Below, one piece after another: positions 41,201 through 54,495 of a stretch of DNA of 64,000 nucleotides. The position numbers and the translations under genes were made by a program. The DNA comes from Nemopilema nomurai (lineage: Eukaryota > Cnidaria > Scyphozoa > Rhizostomeae > Rhizostomatidae). The stretch lies in contig ML133460.1 of assembly GCA_003864495.1 (NCBI GenBank), forward strand, positions 1,162,873-1,226,872, read 5' to 3'. How positions within the stretch are numbered: the stretch's first letter is position 1; every line of letters begins with the position of its first letter. The notes under the pieces were generated by a model that ran no database searches, had not been told where the DNA came from, and saw nothing but the letters and a program-made list of their open reading frames with translations.

Positions 41201-44200
41201 TGTCAGTTGAAATAGTGATAAAAGATTGGTTGCCATGCTACTTTGCGTCTTTCCGTTAAGAACCATATTGTTGCATGTCCATGTCTTTGTGCATGATTGA
41301 TTTTAGAATTCTTAAGATTTCTTTAGGGTTTAGAATTCTGTTTATGAACAACTGCTTTGTGGTACAAAACTTCACAATTGCTAGAAAAAGGGGAACTATT
41401 TTTCGCATACTTAAATGTACTCTTTTAGCTCTAAAGAAAGGAAAATTGGTCTCATCAAAACCTTAGTTCACAGGGCGCTCATGATTTGCTCCAAAACTAA
41501 GCCCACTTCCCAACTTGATACAATAAAACGTATCCTTATTGAAAATGGCTACCCTGATGATATCATCTCGAAGTGTTTCAAACAAAAAATTGCCAGTTTC
41601 ATCACTGACAAGCATTTTGGACCTGAAAAGTGCCCTGTTTTCCTCAAATTACCTTGGATTGGTGACATTTCGCTAAAATTTGAAAATCAGATAAAAAAAG
41701 CCATCAATTTCTGCTATTCAGCTGTGAATCCTTGTGTGGTCTACAGTGCTAAGACCATGTTTCCCTCCACCCAAAATGATTGCGTTCCTGCCCTCAAAAA
41801 AAGTTTAGTTGTTTACAAATTTTGTTGCCGATGTGATGCTCGGTATGTAGGACACACTACTCAAAGACTGGAGGATAGAATAAAGCAGCATGTTCCCACG
41901 AGCATAAAGACCAAAACGTCTGCAGAAAGAGAGCAGCCGTGTCGAAATTGTAAAAGATGCAATGTCGAAATTAATTGCAATGCAGCTATAGGACAACATC
42001 TTTTAGAGAATCCAGATTGCGCCAAAACATACATTCTTTGTAGACAGAAAGAGTTCGTCTTTTCCCTTGGGCTCTTCTAAAGTGAGGTGTTAAGTAACGC
42101 AGATTGGTCAATTATAACCAATCACACGCTCTGCTTATCACCCTCTAGTGTTTTCAATTGGCATCTGGCTATTTATTCGGTCAGTTTTTGGTTATCTTCC
42201 GACGTTTGCACACTCTGAGAAGTGTCGGACGAATAAAGTACTTTTAAGTGTGCGAAAACTAGTTCCGCTTTTTCTAGCAATTGTGAATTCTGTTTATGCA
42301 AACAACCCACCAAAGTCACTTACAAGCTATCAAATCAATTTATTTCTTTCTTTTTTATTTCTAGTTGCAAAGGACAAGCAAAAAGTATGTATATATACTG
42401 CTGTCAACATTGGTATTTTGTTCTCCTTTTTCATCTGTCTAAATAAGAAGTTTGATTCTGATTTTATGAAGTTTATTCATCATAAATTGCTTATCAATGC
42501 TATAAATATACACTGGGAGTTTAAAAGAGCTCTTTTTATCTGCTAAAGGTCTCCTGCTAGGACACCAAAGAAAGTTGATTCAAAGAAGCTGAAGAAGGAA
42601 GAAGATGACACTGATGAAGAACCACTGGTATGAATGCCTGAACCATTATTTAATGTCTGAAATTCAAGTTATTTGATATACTTTGAATCTCTCATATAAA
42701 AATATGTAATGTGGCTTGTTTTTTTCATAATGAGAAAGGATTTAAATTTTTTCAGTTAAGCTTCATTTTACAATCTCACACAAATTCCTTAAATAGAATC
42801 CATTTTTTAAAAAAAAGTAAATTATAAAACCAGCAAAGTCATTAAGGCATTATAATGATGTTATGAAATTTTATTGAGTGGAGTTTTTAAGGAGCTCTAA
42901 CCAAGTAGATAGCATCCAATTATTTCAGAAGGAGAACCTCACAATTGCAACATTGATGTGTGGCACAGGACATGTTTTCATGTAGACTGCCTGTTTTGAT
43001 AGACCTGCTGATTAATAAAACGGTTTTTTGTGTAGCTTGGTTTGGAGGTTTTATTGTACAAATGTCTGTGGTTTTTCCACATTTATTTCATTATTAATTT
43101 CTAAATTTTTCACTGCTTTGATTTTGTGGGCCATTGTCTTGTGCATCTATTTGATACAAATATTTCATTTTTTCCCATGCTGGATCATTTTAGAGTGAAC
43201 GGTGAGGATATTTTACTTTTTTGCTCTTAGTAAAATGGAAAGACTTTAGAAGCCAAGTAAATCTGTTTCTTTAACATGTGTGCTCTAAATACCAGATGTA
43301 TTAACAAGACAGTATTTAAATTCTCTTATTGATTGTTTTCACTTTCTCTTATCTTGGCCTAAAAGCGTAGAGTAAAAGTCTGACTATCTGTAGTTAGTCC
43401 TTAATCAGCATAAATCTTGTTTTGCAAATGTATTTAGACAACAGTTTGCTTTTTGTGGTTTCACTGTGTATTGTATTATTTACTAATGTTAATTCATTTG
43501 TCTATTTAGAATTAAAAAAGAGAAGAAAGCAAAAACTCCCACGTCCGATAGGAAGCCAAAAGTCAAAGTAGAAAAAGGTTCCTCTGCTAAGAAACGCAAA
43601 CAACATGATGATGATTCTGATGATGACTTCAAATCCAAGGTTAGTATGAAGTTCCTTTAGATAACAGTAGAATGAGTATACTTGTCATTTACTGTATGTA
43701 TGTGATGAAGTGTGTTATATGCATGGTTGTTCACATGAAATATATTTGAAAACTGCTTTATAGTAATATGGTAGTAGTAATTATATATATAATTGTATTT
43801 TTCATATTTTAATAGGTTAATATGCATGGTAGTTCATATGAAATATACTTGAAAACTGCTTTATAGTAATATGGTAGTAGTAATTATATATAATTGTATT
43901 TTTCATATTCTAGTAGGTTAATTTCCTAAGTAGGTAATTTTTTGTTGTTATTGGAAGACCTTTACTTATTTTAGGAATGGCAAGGAGGTGAAGTTTTAAA
44001 CAGTTATACCTATCTCTTGTAAACACCATATAATTAATGTCTTTAAGTTTGAACAAAGGAGAAATATATATGTAATTTTGAAATTTCTCTTTTGGTAGAC
44101 AGATGCTGCAATAAGTTTTGAAGTTTTAAAGTTCTTCACTATTACGCTTCATGTTTTGTTATGATTTTTGACAGGGAAAAGTAAAGAAAGAGGTTGTTTC

Positions 44201-47200
44201 AAAGGACAAAAAGTCGAAAGCAAGGGTGAAAGATGAAGTGAAACCATCTCTGGTAAAACTTACTTTTTGTAATGCCTTGAAAATAGTGACTTCATGCCTT
44301 TTCATAGACATCATGAGCAGGTCGCAATTTGTTTCATAATCTTTAGAGGCTGTCTTCTCATGTGACTTAGGTCTCATTTGGATTGGTATTGTCATTCTAT
44401 ATTTGTTTGCTACATTTCGCTGCCAACAGTTCGGAAATGTTCTTATTAGGGCTCTGTGAAGAGAGTAGCTTTCAAATTCTATCATAAAACAGTGTGGGAA
44501 TAGTTGCTTTACTGTAAAATAACATTAGTTGTCAATGTTTATTTTGTCAAAGTATAGGTGGAGAATGAATTGAACAAAGATTTACAGGGGTGAAAGTAGA
44601 CTTGCAGTGGTGTCTAATCTGCATTTAGGTATTGCTATGCAATGAAGTCGCTTTTGAATCTATGATTGCCATGCTTATGTTTAGAAAGGGAAGAAGAAAC
44701 CAAAGGAGGAAGAAGAGGTATGGAAATGGTGGGAAGAAGAGCCGCACCCAGAGGGAATCAAATGGATCACGTTGGAGCATAACGTACGTGACACTTCAAA
44801 GACATTATTAATGTATTAGATGTTTTGTTGCCTTGTCTAGGCTTGTGATTTGTAGAACGGGACTGCTCAAATTTGTTACCTCTAGTTCCATGCTTGATGC
44901 CAAACCGCTTTAAGGAGCTACACAACTATATAGTTTATTGTGTGGATATCCCAGAGTTTTGTTACTCTATGTTTGGTGTCTGTTGCCATAAGTAAGAATG
45001 TTTTGGAAAATTTGCTTATTGTAATATATATTTATCAGAAAAATGTTTGCTCTTAATTGCGTCAGACGGTAATAATGGTGTGAGTTGTATTCGAAAATAT
45101 CTATTTCAGGGTCCATATTTTCCACCGGCTTACGAACGACTCCCAAGTAATGTCAAGTTCTATTATGATGGTATGTACACGTGCATCTTAAATGCTTCTC
45201 TAGTAAGCCATTTGCTATTAATTTTTTGGGTGCCACTTTGATGACTGAGTGTTGTTGATGTTGTCATTCTTAGTCTCCTGTTCTTAGTTTTCTTTCCCTG
45301 TGGATGTATATTAGTGTTTGCTGAACGAAAGCAAGTTTAGAACGTAAGATTTATTGTTTTGAAATGTTTGAATGGGCATTCTGTGAGTTGGATGGTGTGA
45401 GGTTTCCAAGAAGACGCACAAGTTTCATTTGAAAACATTTTTTTGTTAACACAATGGTGAATAATATCATCAGTGTAAACATATTGGCCTACAAAGGTGA
45501 TTTTTTTCCGCTAAACCGTCGCTCAAAATACTCATTGATACATCAGCACTGCCAATAACAATGTATCGTGTGATTCAGGAAGACAAGTTGTCTTGAGCGA
45601 AGAGGCGGAAGAAGTAGCTGGGTTTTACGCGAGGATGATTGAGCACGAATACACCAGCAAAGACATCTTCAACAGCAATTTCATGGAGGACTGGAGGAAG
45701 GTTATGGCCGACGATGAAAGGAAGCTCATCAAGGATTTGAAAAAGTGCAACTTTCGAGAAATGTTTGAATATTTCCAGCAGGTATGGATTCATCATACTC
45801 TGTCGATCTCGAAGCCTAGCCAAAATAATTCACTGAACAGTTCTGAAGTCAGCAGTTTTCGATTGACTGTAGTTAATGATAGGATTTTGCTCATGTGGCT
45901 TTGGAAAATTGTCCACGTTATTAAAATAACAGAGCAGATTTAGCATTTATACATTTCAGAGTTTTCACGAATGCAATTTCAAGGAAGGTCATTCGTTTCA
46001 CGTCCTGTGTAAGGCAGTGGGTTTGTTTATGTGGTTGCCAAGGATGGCGAAAGAGACAAAGGATGACGTTTGTTTATGTGGTTCCTTCTTTTTACTGTAA
46101 CAATTAAATAGCTTGTTTAGAGCTGCTCTTGTTCATAATGTAGAAATCAGAGGAACGAAAGGCGATGTCGAAAGCGGAAAAACTTGAGTTGAAAGAAGAA
46201 AACCAGAAGATAGCCGACAAGTTCGGGATTTGTACAATGGACGGCCACAAGCAGAAAGTAGGCAACTTTAGGATTGAGCCTCCTGGTTTGTTCAGGGGCA
46301 GAGGGGATCACCCCAAGCAAGGGAAGCTTAAGAAGAGGGTGCCCGCGGAGGACATCATAATAAACATCGGAAAGTGAGGAATACTTAGTTTTCATCACTC
46401 TGAGCTACATTGTTGTTTTGTTGTTGTTGCTGCTGCAATTGTTGTTGTTGCTGCAATTGTTGCTATTCTTGTCGTCACATCGTGCCTTAACCCCAATTTG
46501 CAGAAAAGAGAGTCACACTGTTGCTAGTTGTACAAAGATCAAGTGTTCTAGTTTTGAGACTTCGGAATGATATAGTATGTTTGCTTTGTGATAACTTGAA
46601 TTTTATAGTCGCATTATATACTGACCTTTGGCTATTTATTTGCTTATTCATTCGTGAATTCTTATAAAGGTATTCCCTTTAGGGATGCTGTCGTCCCCAG
46701 TCCGCCAGTAGGACACAAATGGAAGGCAGTCCAGCATGACAATAAGGTAGGAATATCTGCTATGATTTTCATCAAAGAGAGTTCTGCACCCTTTGTCTGC
46801 AATTATTAATCTAGTTTTTGTAAATGATCAATTCTGATTTTGGAAGAATTATTTGGAATCCATGAATCAGTATGGAACCCATGAATGTAGTTTCATTACT
46901 CGTTACTGGTTATATCGTGAATTTCACGCGTAGAAGGCATACCCAGGCGTGCTTAGTGTGAAAGGCAAACTTTGATGTAGAGGGTATTTTACAAGAGCTT
47001 TTTATCTTGCTGAGTGCGTATGCAGCTGTGTATTAGAAGAAACGTGTTTCTAGATTGAAACGTGCTTCCGTGTTTCCCGTTTGAACACTTTCAATTTTGC
47101 CTAGCTTTTGGTCTTCTGTGAAAATAAAATAGGAAAAATGCTACTCAGCCTAACGGCTAAACCCTCGAATATCTTCATCTTGTTCTGGTTTTTCTACTGA

Positions 47201-50200
47201 GGATGTATATCTTTAAACGAAGTTGCGCTCTTGTTGACCATAGATTCTCTTGCTTTGTCGATTTTGATGTGGGTTCCTCTCACGTCTAGGTGACTTGGCT
47301 TGCCTGTTGGGTGGAGAACATTGCTGGGAATTACAAGTACGTGATGCTGAACTCCGCTACCAAACTAAAGGTATTCACGACAATTGTTTACGCTAAACGT
47401 CTCAAAACCAACTTTGCGATTAAATTCGTGCCTTTCACTAGTCCAGCGATGCCGTTTGATAGAGATTTTGCGAATTATTGCTTTTGTAGGGCGAGAAAGA
47501 TTGGCAAAAATATGAGACAGCACGACAACTTAAGGTGAGGCATCTGGTATTAATACCCTTGATTTGGTCATGTATTGATTAGTTGCCGTGTACATGAGTT
47601 ATTAGAACTTATGCACATCAGTTTCTTTTCATGTGTACATTTACGTTTTGTCATGTGTGCACTTTCATTTCGTCACGTGTGCACGTAGGTTCGGGCCACG
47701 TGGACATAAATTAATGTTATATGTGCACATTAACTTGTTATGTGTGCTTAATGTGTATCAGTTCTCGGTACGTGTGTAGAGATATCCTTTAATCAGGATA
47801 TGATAAGTATATTTATTATATTTTGGTGTATATGTCACTTCCCTTAGAACAGGTAACGTTGAAATTAACAATTATAGTACCCTAAGTTTTGTTTCTTCCT
47901 TGAAAAGATAGAACCTTTCAATTATTCAATGTATCCGTTTCTTAAAATTCAAGAGGTTGCATCACATAAAGCATGTATCCAGCCGTCTGTTAGTTGCAAA
48001 GAAGTTGAATGTGGTTTGTGTTAAGTGTGGGTCTTACAGTGATTCATTCGGGGTTTTTTCTGTTTTTATTCGTTTGAGCTTTTTTTGAAGATTTTTATTC
48101 CTTTCACTGTTCATTTCCTCCAAAGGGTTGCGTTGAAAAAATTCGCGCTAATTACCAAGAGGACTGGAAGTCGAAGGAAATGCGAATCAGACAGCGAGGC
48201 GTGGCGCTGTATTTTATTGACAAGCTCGCGTTGAGGGCTGGGCACGAGAAAGAGGAAGGAGAGTCGGCAGACACTGTTGGTTGCTGCTCATTGCGAGTGG
48301 AGCACATCAGTGAGTAAAACCGTTCTGGTCCCTGAATGAATGAATTTCAAAGTATTGCCACCCTTAATTAGCTTGGGTATTTCTTAGTGTTTGCGATATC
48401 TACTGCCTTTCTCATCAATTTTCTAATTTCCTCTGCGACTAGACAAGTTTTATGGTAAGCTCAAGGATCGTCTTGCGTTTTTTAGAAAGTAAAGGGTAGG
48501 AGGTGCGTTCAGCATCTTATCTTCCCGCAACAGGAAAGATTATTGTTTTGTCTTCTTAATCGATTTGTCTATGGCCGTGGTTGCATCAATGATGAGAACC
48601 GATTTTGGTCCTGAAGTTGAATTGCTCAATTGGTTAGTTAGGCAGTCATTTTTGCAGCCATGATAGCATGGAAGGTCTTTTCTGGATTCAACCATCCTCT
48701 TTAGGAATATCTCCTTATCAGCGAATTTCTGATTGCCTTCACCTTTCCGGAGCCAAAAGGATTTCCAGCTTTTCATTTGTCTGCCACTCTGTCAGTTTTA
48801 TGAGAGCTCTAGTCAAGGCATATGACGACAAGGCCTTTCACTCGTATAGTTTTTCAAGCAATGCACTTTTAGAATGTTATCTAAGGGCGTTGTCTATTTT
48901 CAGCGCTGCACAAGGAACTGGATGATCAGGAGAATGTCGTCGAGTTCGACTTTTTGGGTAAAGATTCGATTCGTTATCAAAACAAGGTCCCGGTTGAGAA
49001 AAGGGTAGGTTAATCTGCTGGCGACATTTAATCGTTAAAAAGGGATTGATTCAATCATGTGGTAATATATTTACTTATATCAGGTTATTTTCATATTTAG
49101 AAATTCCAGTACCCAGTGGGATGTTCACTTGTCAACCAGTGGTTTCTTCATTCTCTTATGGTCTGTTTTGTAATTTTAGGCGTTCAAGAACCTCGCTTTG
49201 TTCATGGAAGGCAAGTCTGGCGATGACGAGTTGTTTGACCGATTGACGGTACGTTTTTGTACTTTTCCTCATTTGAATTAAGCTGTGTCTTCAACACAAT
49301 AATCAACTGATAATATCACGAAAAGGGCCTTTGACTGCTTTGACTGCTTTTGCCACCTTTTTCGTGCGAATCGCGATTGATAACAAATTAACTCGGGACC
49401 CCAATGCTAATAGAAATGGCAGATATTTTGATAAGAATGTTTTTGAATACTTTACATTTAAAATTGATTATTTTTCATCTACCAAATTCTCCTAGTAGTT
49501 TATTTGTGGTATGTTCTTCCTATAACACTTACATCATACATAACCTTTGAAATTAATTTCTAGCTTTAAAAATGCCTATATCACTTTTTTGTGCGCAAAT
49601 CAGATTGCTTTAATGGTGGATTGGTGGATATATAGGGCAAATCAGGATATATTTTGAGTGGTACTTAATTTTTGTAGACAACAAGTTTGAACAAGCATCT
49701 CGGAGAGCTGATGGATGGCCTTACTGCCAAAGTTTTCCGTACATTCAACGCATCGAAAACACTACAAGACCAGCTTGGGGACTTGACTGTTGAAGAAGAG
49801 AGCGTGACAGGGAAGCTTTTGGCATACAACAGGGCAAACAGAGCCGTTGCTATCCTTTGCAACCATCAGGTGGGTGTGTTCATCTGCGCTTTCATTAAAC
49901 ATGATGTGGATTTTGTGTGGCCAAGGCAATTCCCTGTGAGCGATTATCAAGTGCCAAAAAGTTTTTTTTGTAAAGATTGCAAAAAGTGATCAACATTTGC
50001 AAAAATATTGCCGTGAAGTCTAAACATCGGTTTCATTGTGTAGATTGAGAAATAGCATGTCGAATTTAGAAATTTCAAATTTTATGATAATGAATCAAGT
50101 CTGCTTCCTAGAGCACTTCCGCCTCGTTGATCTGACCAGCGCAATTCAAGGCAGCAAGAGTTTGTCTTTGTCTTGAGTTTATCAACCTTAACATGCCATT

Positions 50201-51998
50201 TTCTCATTTTTTAGCGTGCCCCACCCAAAACTTTCGACAAACAGATGGAGAATCTCATGAATAAGGTTTTTGAAATTTGTCATTTTTGGGCCATTCGTGA
50301 ATTGAAGCTATTGCCGTTATGGTGCGAATTGCAGTTGTTTCAAGTCAGAATTTAAGCTTTTTCTGTAAGATGATTGGAATGGAAAGTAGAGGATCAACAA
50401 ACACAATTTGCATACAGACATCGACATTCGTATGATCACATTAATTCATTCATGTGCTGTAAATGTATAACCTTCGCAGATTAAAGACAAGAAGGCGGCA
50501 ATAAAGGAAGTCAGAAAAGAATTCAAGGAGCTTAAAAGCAGCAAGGGTTCTCGGGATGAGAAGTGAGTTCTTTGTTGTGCGTCTGTTTCGCGGTGTCTGT
50601 TTTCTCCTTGTCTTTTTCACTTCACCTTACTTTTTCTCTTAATTTGCGTGGAATAGCTCTTACTTTTGTCTGCTACAGACTCATTTTGCGTCAATTAAAC
50701 AGTGTTTAATCAGTTTTGCAGCTGTGTTAAAATCATTGTACCTTGTTGTGCCTTTGTTTGTTGTGCAATTTTCTTTGTTGAATCAGTGAAAGAGCAGTCA
50801 TAATCAATCGACTGTGGAGACGTCGCTTTCCATCATCAAAAGCCGTTTTCTTGCACTAATCATGACAATTAATCATTGGCCAGAGAACAAAAAATACTTG
50901 AAATATGGTGTGGTGACATGATTTTTAACCCACTAACTGCTAAATGCTCCGCGAAAACAGAGATCTAGCTTGCACAGTTGAAATTTAGACGACCTCGGTG
51001 TAGACAAAAATTGCATGCGATCTATAGTATTAATGTATTTGTAGAATTTGCATTGCATTGTGTTTATTCGCGTGACGTCATATTCCCGGCATGTTCCATT
51101 TTTAGGAACCTTGAAAAGAAAGACAATCAAATGAAACGACTGAAAGAGCAGCTGTTTAAGCTGGAAGTAAGCATGACAGACAAGGTGCGTGCCCGTGTGA
51201 CAGACAACTGCAACTCATAATCATTCCTTGTTTTCAGTAGTTAATGATCACAATAGTTAATGTCAAATCAAAATCACTAAGACTAATGACGATGGCTGCT
51301 GGCTCTAGAAATAAATAGATATGATAAATTATTTGTTGTATAAACTTTTTTTTCATCAACCAAAGAGCTATTTGCGTTACAGCACAGGAAATAGACAGTT
51401 TGTTTGCTATTTTGAGCATTTGTACATTTTTGCTTCCGGCCAAGGAATTCGGTTCCAAAGCCATACCAAATCGTTCTTCTGAGTAAGCGAGCAGTTTGTC
51501 TATGCTAAATGTTTTCTAATATTTTGGATTTTAGGAAGAAAATAAAGAGATTGCCCTTGGCACCTCAAAGCTGAACTATTTGGACCCTAGGATTTCGGTC
51601 GCATGGTAGGCACAAGCTTTGCGCAATTTTTATGGCATCCTTCATTCTGATTCTATCATTTTTATTTGTAGTACAGTAGTAGCAGTTGTAGCTTCATCCT
51701 TTGGTCAACAACATAGCGAGCGTATTTTTCTATCCTACGAGCCCCAAATGCTCTATAATATATATCATTACTCAAAACTGCTTTATGTCAATTGACTGGA
51801 GTTTTCTGGAAATTAGATTCAATTCTAGGCAAGGTATTGCTGGATATTGGTTGCTTAGAATGGACAATTAAATTGAGGCATTTTCATTGTTTTAGGTGTA
51901 AGAAGAATGATGTGCCAATAGAGAAGATCTACAATAAAACACAGAGGCAAAAGTTCCAATGGGCTATTGACATGACAGAAGAAGATTTCGTTTTCTAG
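38290..51998 (+). CDS. TOP1: DNA topoisomerase I (type IB), 28 coding exons, 820 aa
   Basis: TOP1 relaxes supercoils in the nucleus by making a transient 3'-phosphotyrosyl nick. Exons: 38290-38331, 38862-38906, 39000-39051, 39708-39754, 40063-40079, 40485-40665, 41017-41064, 42365-42384, 42549-42627, 43194-43201, 43510-43639, 44175-44252, 44685-44783, 45110-45170, 45579-45781, 46144-46373, 46683-46746, 47290-47370, 47490-47534, 48126-48309, 48904-49004, 49180-49248, 49678-49869, 50215-50265, 50480-50562, 51106-51184, 51535-51605, 51896-51998 (TAG). They sum to 2463 nt, all in phase. The first half of the N-terminus is Lys/Asp/Glu-rich and disordered. The core begins at [16 protein letters not shown]. 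Residues equivalent to the human active site are all present: Arg in [12 protein letters not shown] (R488), Lys in HEKEEGE (K532), Arg in [10 protein letters not shown] (R590), His in [11 protein letters not shown] (H632) and the nucleophile Tyr in SKLNYLDPR (Y723). A linker coiled coil is encoded by 50480-51184. Human TOP1 has 765 residues; the extra length is in the N-terminal part. The start ([14 protein letters not shown]) is inferred from phase and its likeness to human MSGD; the very short exons 42365-42384 and 43194-43201 rest on phase and splice sites. Confidence 0.96.
41400..42250 (+). mobile_element. Penelope-like element remnant (RT C-terminus plus GIY-YIG endonuclease), in a TOP1 intron
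   Basis: A 221-codon open frame (41415-42080) reads in the same direction as TOP1, inside the intron between exons ending at 41064 and starting at 42365. Residues 1-60 look like the thumb region of a Penelope-type reverse transcriptase ([13 protein letters not shown]). LPWIGDIS at 79-86 and [19 protein letters not shown] at 134-152 match the linker and GIY-YIG nuclease typical of these elements, followed by a Cys-rich tail (CRNCKRC). The reverse-transcriptase palm and fingers are missing, so the copy is 5'-truncated. A 3' flank with CTCTGAGAAGTGTCGGACGAA continues to about 42235. The boundaries are estimates. The open frame suggests fairly recent insertion. Confidence 0.85.
43717..43921 (+). 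repeat. About 102-bp direct tandem duplication in a TOP1 intron
   Basis: Copies at about 43717-43819 and 43820-43921 are nearly identical, both containing GAAAACTGCTTTATAGTAAT, with a few substitutions and a 2-base TA length change. They lie between the exons ending at 43639 and starting at 44175. Confidence 0.9.
46410..46464. repeat. (TTG)n / TGCTGCAATTG repeat
   Basis: TTG trinucleotides interrupted by two copies of TTGTTGTTGCTGCAATTG-like units, directly after the TOP1 exon ending at 46373. Confidence 0.8.
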
Positions 51999-52274
51999 AG
52001 ATGTCATCGGTTTAAAACCGGCGATTTTATAAACATTATGACTTAATCTAAGGTAGGTGTTTTAAAGTGACTTTTATTTAGCGACGTCTAGATTTTTACT
52101 CTTTCAAGGACAATGCATGTAGGAGGAGATAGGTTCATTTTCATGGTAATGCCCCCTTCTTGACTTTAGATAGTTGCTAGGGAATGGCCTATTGGAGAAA
52201 CAGCGTAATGGCCTTCAAGGTAGACAGATTCGTCGTGTAAATTTTAGTGGCACCGGTTTGTGTCTCGTATTTTT

Positions 52275-52280
52275 AATAAA
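52275..52280 (+). other. Candidate TOP1 polyadenylation signal
   Basis: AATAAA lies 277 bases past the TOP1 stop codon, the first canonical signal I noticed downstream. The cleavage site cannot be told from the sequence alone. Confidence 0.5.
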
Positions 52281-54495
52281 AGGGTTAGATAAATTACAAG
52301 ATCTTTTTACTAAAACTGATGTGGATAGATAGGAATGCACACTGCAAAACTAATATGGAGGAATACATACATGGTGGCAATTTTTATTGTGTTGATAATG
52401 GCACGGTATTGGTTGTTTGATATCACGTGCGTAAATCGGAAGTGGTGCAGAGAACTGGATGAGACAAGAACAGCCGTCCCCATTGATTTCTGAAGCTCCT
52501 TTTCAACTGGTCAATTTTCAATTCCCAAATGAGGGAGCAAGTGATTGCTTCTCATTGTCAACTTGAGGCGGTGGTATTAAGGTCTGCGTTGTGGGACCAG
52601 TGCCCAGTGATTTTGGTATTCCCAGCTGGTAAACAGCGAAATAGGTTTGATAATTTAGTTTCCTGTTGAAGATTATGGAGTCTTGCTTCATGTTCCGAAT
52701 TGCTTTATACGAGAAGAGTCGGATTTTTGAAAAGGAGCTGATTAATTTTTGACGTAGAGTATTTTTGTTGTCATCCGTGTATAAACGCCGTTTTAGTGTT
52801 TTTATCTCAATGAGAGGCGATTAATGATTTAACTTTAGAAGTTTTAATTTATCAGAACATTTGTCATCTAATGGGAGTAAATTACCAGTGGCTCCATTGT
52901 TTTGCAGTACCCCTATTTTAATAATATAAACAACATTATTAAAGCATCATCAAGCGCCAACGGTATTGAAGTACCAGACGGCCTTTCAATTCGTTTGCAA
53001 ATCGACCATGCGGCGGCAAGGGTTTGAATGCCAGCCGCTGCACTTGCTTTTTGCACGTCCTTCAGAAAAAGTTTCCGGTAACTATTTTTATCAGCGTAGG
53101 TAGGAATAACTTCTTTAGCGAAATAGTTTTTGACGTTGTTTAAAAAGCTATGTTTCTCTTATTTTTGAATGACGTTATAAAGCATCAGGTATTTTGAAAC
53201 GGAGATATTCCGTCGCGGGATTATATTGTTACTACGCCAAACCTAACGTGCGGGTCTCGCAAGTTTCCGGGAATAGCCACGTGGGTACATTCCGTTGATA
53301 AACGTAAATTGGTTTTCTTGTTAATTTTAATGGAACCACTGTTAATTCGTCACTTCTCTGCGAAGGAACTGTATTCTTGTAGGTCATTTTTTATATTTAA
53401 TAATTTCAGTCTGCATTAATTCAAACAGTAAAAGTGTCTCGTGTTAACAAATTTCTGCGTTTGTGACTGCCTCGTTCTTAAGACAGCCCTGCTCTTAAGA
53501 CAGCCTCGCTCATGTAATAATGCGGCAAGTGCTCGTGATTTGACGTATTGGGAACAGTTTTTCAATTGTTGATGTTTGTATTCACTTCATGAAGCTCTGA
53601 TGTCACTTGAAGCTGATCTGACAAAGAATACACCTTTTTGAAAAACCGTTGAGAAACCGGTTCTTAATCTTTTTGTTTGTTCATGCAGCATTTTCTCAAA
53701 GTTTTTCAACACATTCAAGTCTGATGAATAGAAATGTTAATGGAACTGTAAAGCTGCAGAGATTTCAGGATTGGTCTTTTCTTTGGAATGGAGAGAGTTT
53801 TGACTTTTTGTCAAAATTGAAAAGTGTTTAACTTGGGATATAGGGAAATTTTCCCCCGATTTTTTAATAGGGGTTATTTGCATCCTTAAAAAGACTAGAT
53901 CTCTTGCCATTAAGTTTTCATTCTCTAAATTCAAAGACAGATTCGCTATTTGCTCCCATTTCGCCGTCATTTTAACTTCAAAGGGTTTCGCCAAAAGCGG
54001 TATTTCGACAGAGGAACTTCCATTCTTGCTTAAACACTCATTAGACGGTCAAGACGGTCAAGGCCAAGGTTTAAAGACGGTCAAGGTCTGCAATGATGCT
54101 TCTCGCCGGTTCCCTGAGTCTGGTAAAAGCCCCGGTAAAAGCTACACTCACGTTTAGCTTATTGTGTTGTCAACTGCGGACACTACGCTCCGGAGTAACA
54201 ACCTGCCGATGTGCGAAAACGGGACCTGCCCAATTGTTTCCGACCATGTGTCCGCTTCAGCGCATTCAACCTAATGGGAGGAAATACTTCGTTTTGTGTT
54301 TTACGTCGCTTTGACAACATTTCGAGATCATTAAACTTCACGCGTTCGTCGATGCAACTTGCAGTCAATGAAACCGAAAAGCCGTGCGAGTTCTATGTCG
54401 TGGTCTTTTCGCTGGCCGTTCGACCTGCTTAGAGACGTGCGCGTGATACACTCTTCTGGTAGGCCGGCTCTGGAGGGCAACCTATTGCCAAGACA
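52281..54495. other. Intergenic region between TOP1 and the DUF229 gene
   Basis: No coding region was recognised. A short direct repeat (TCTTAAGACAGCC, near 53477-53505) is visible. The last few hundred bases should hold the promoter and 5' UTR of the DUF229 gene. Confidence 0.5.
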
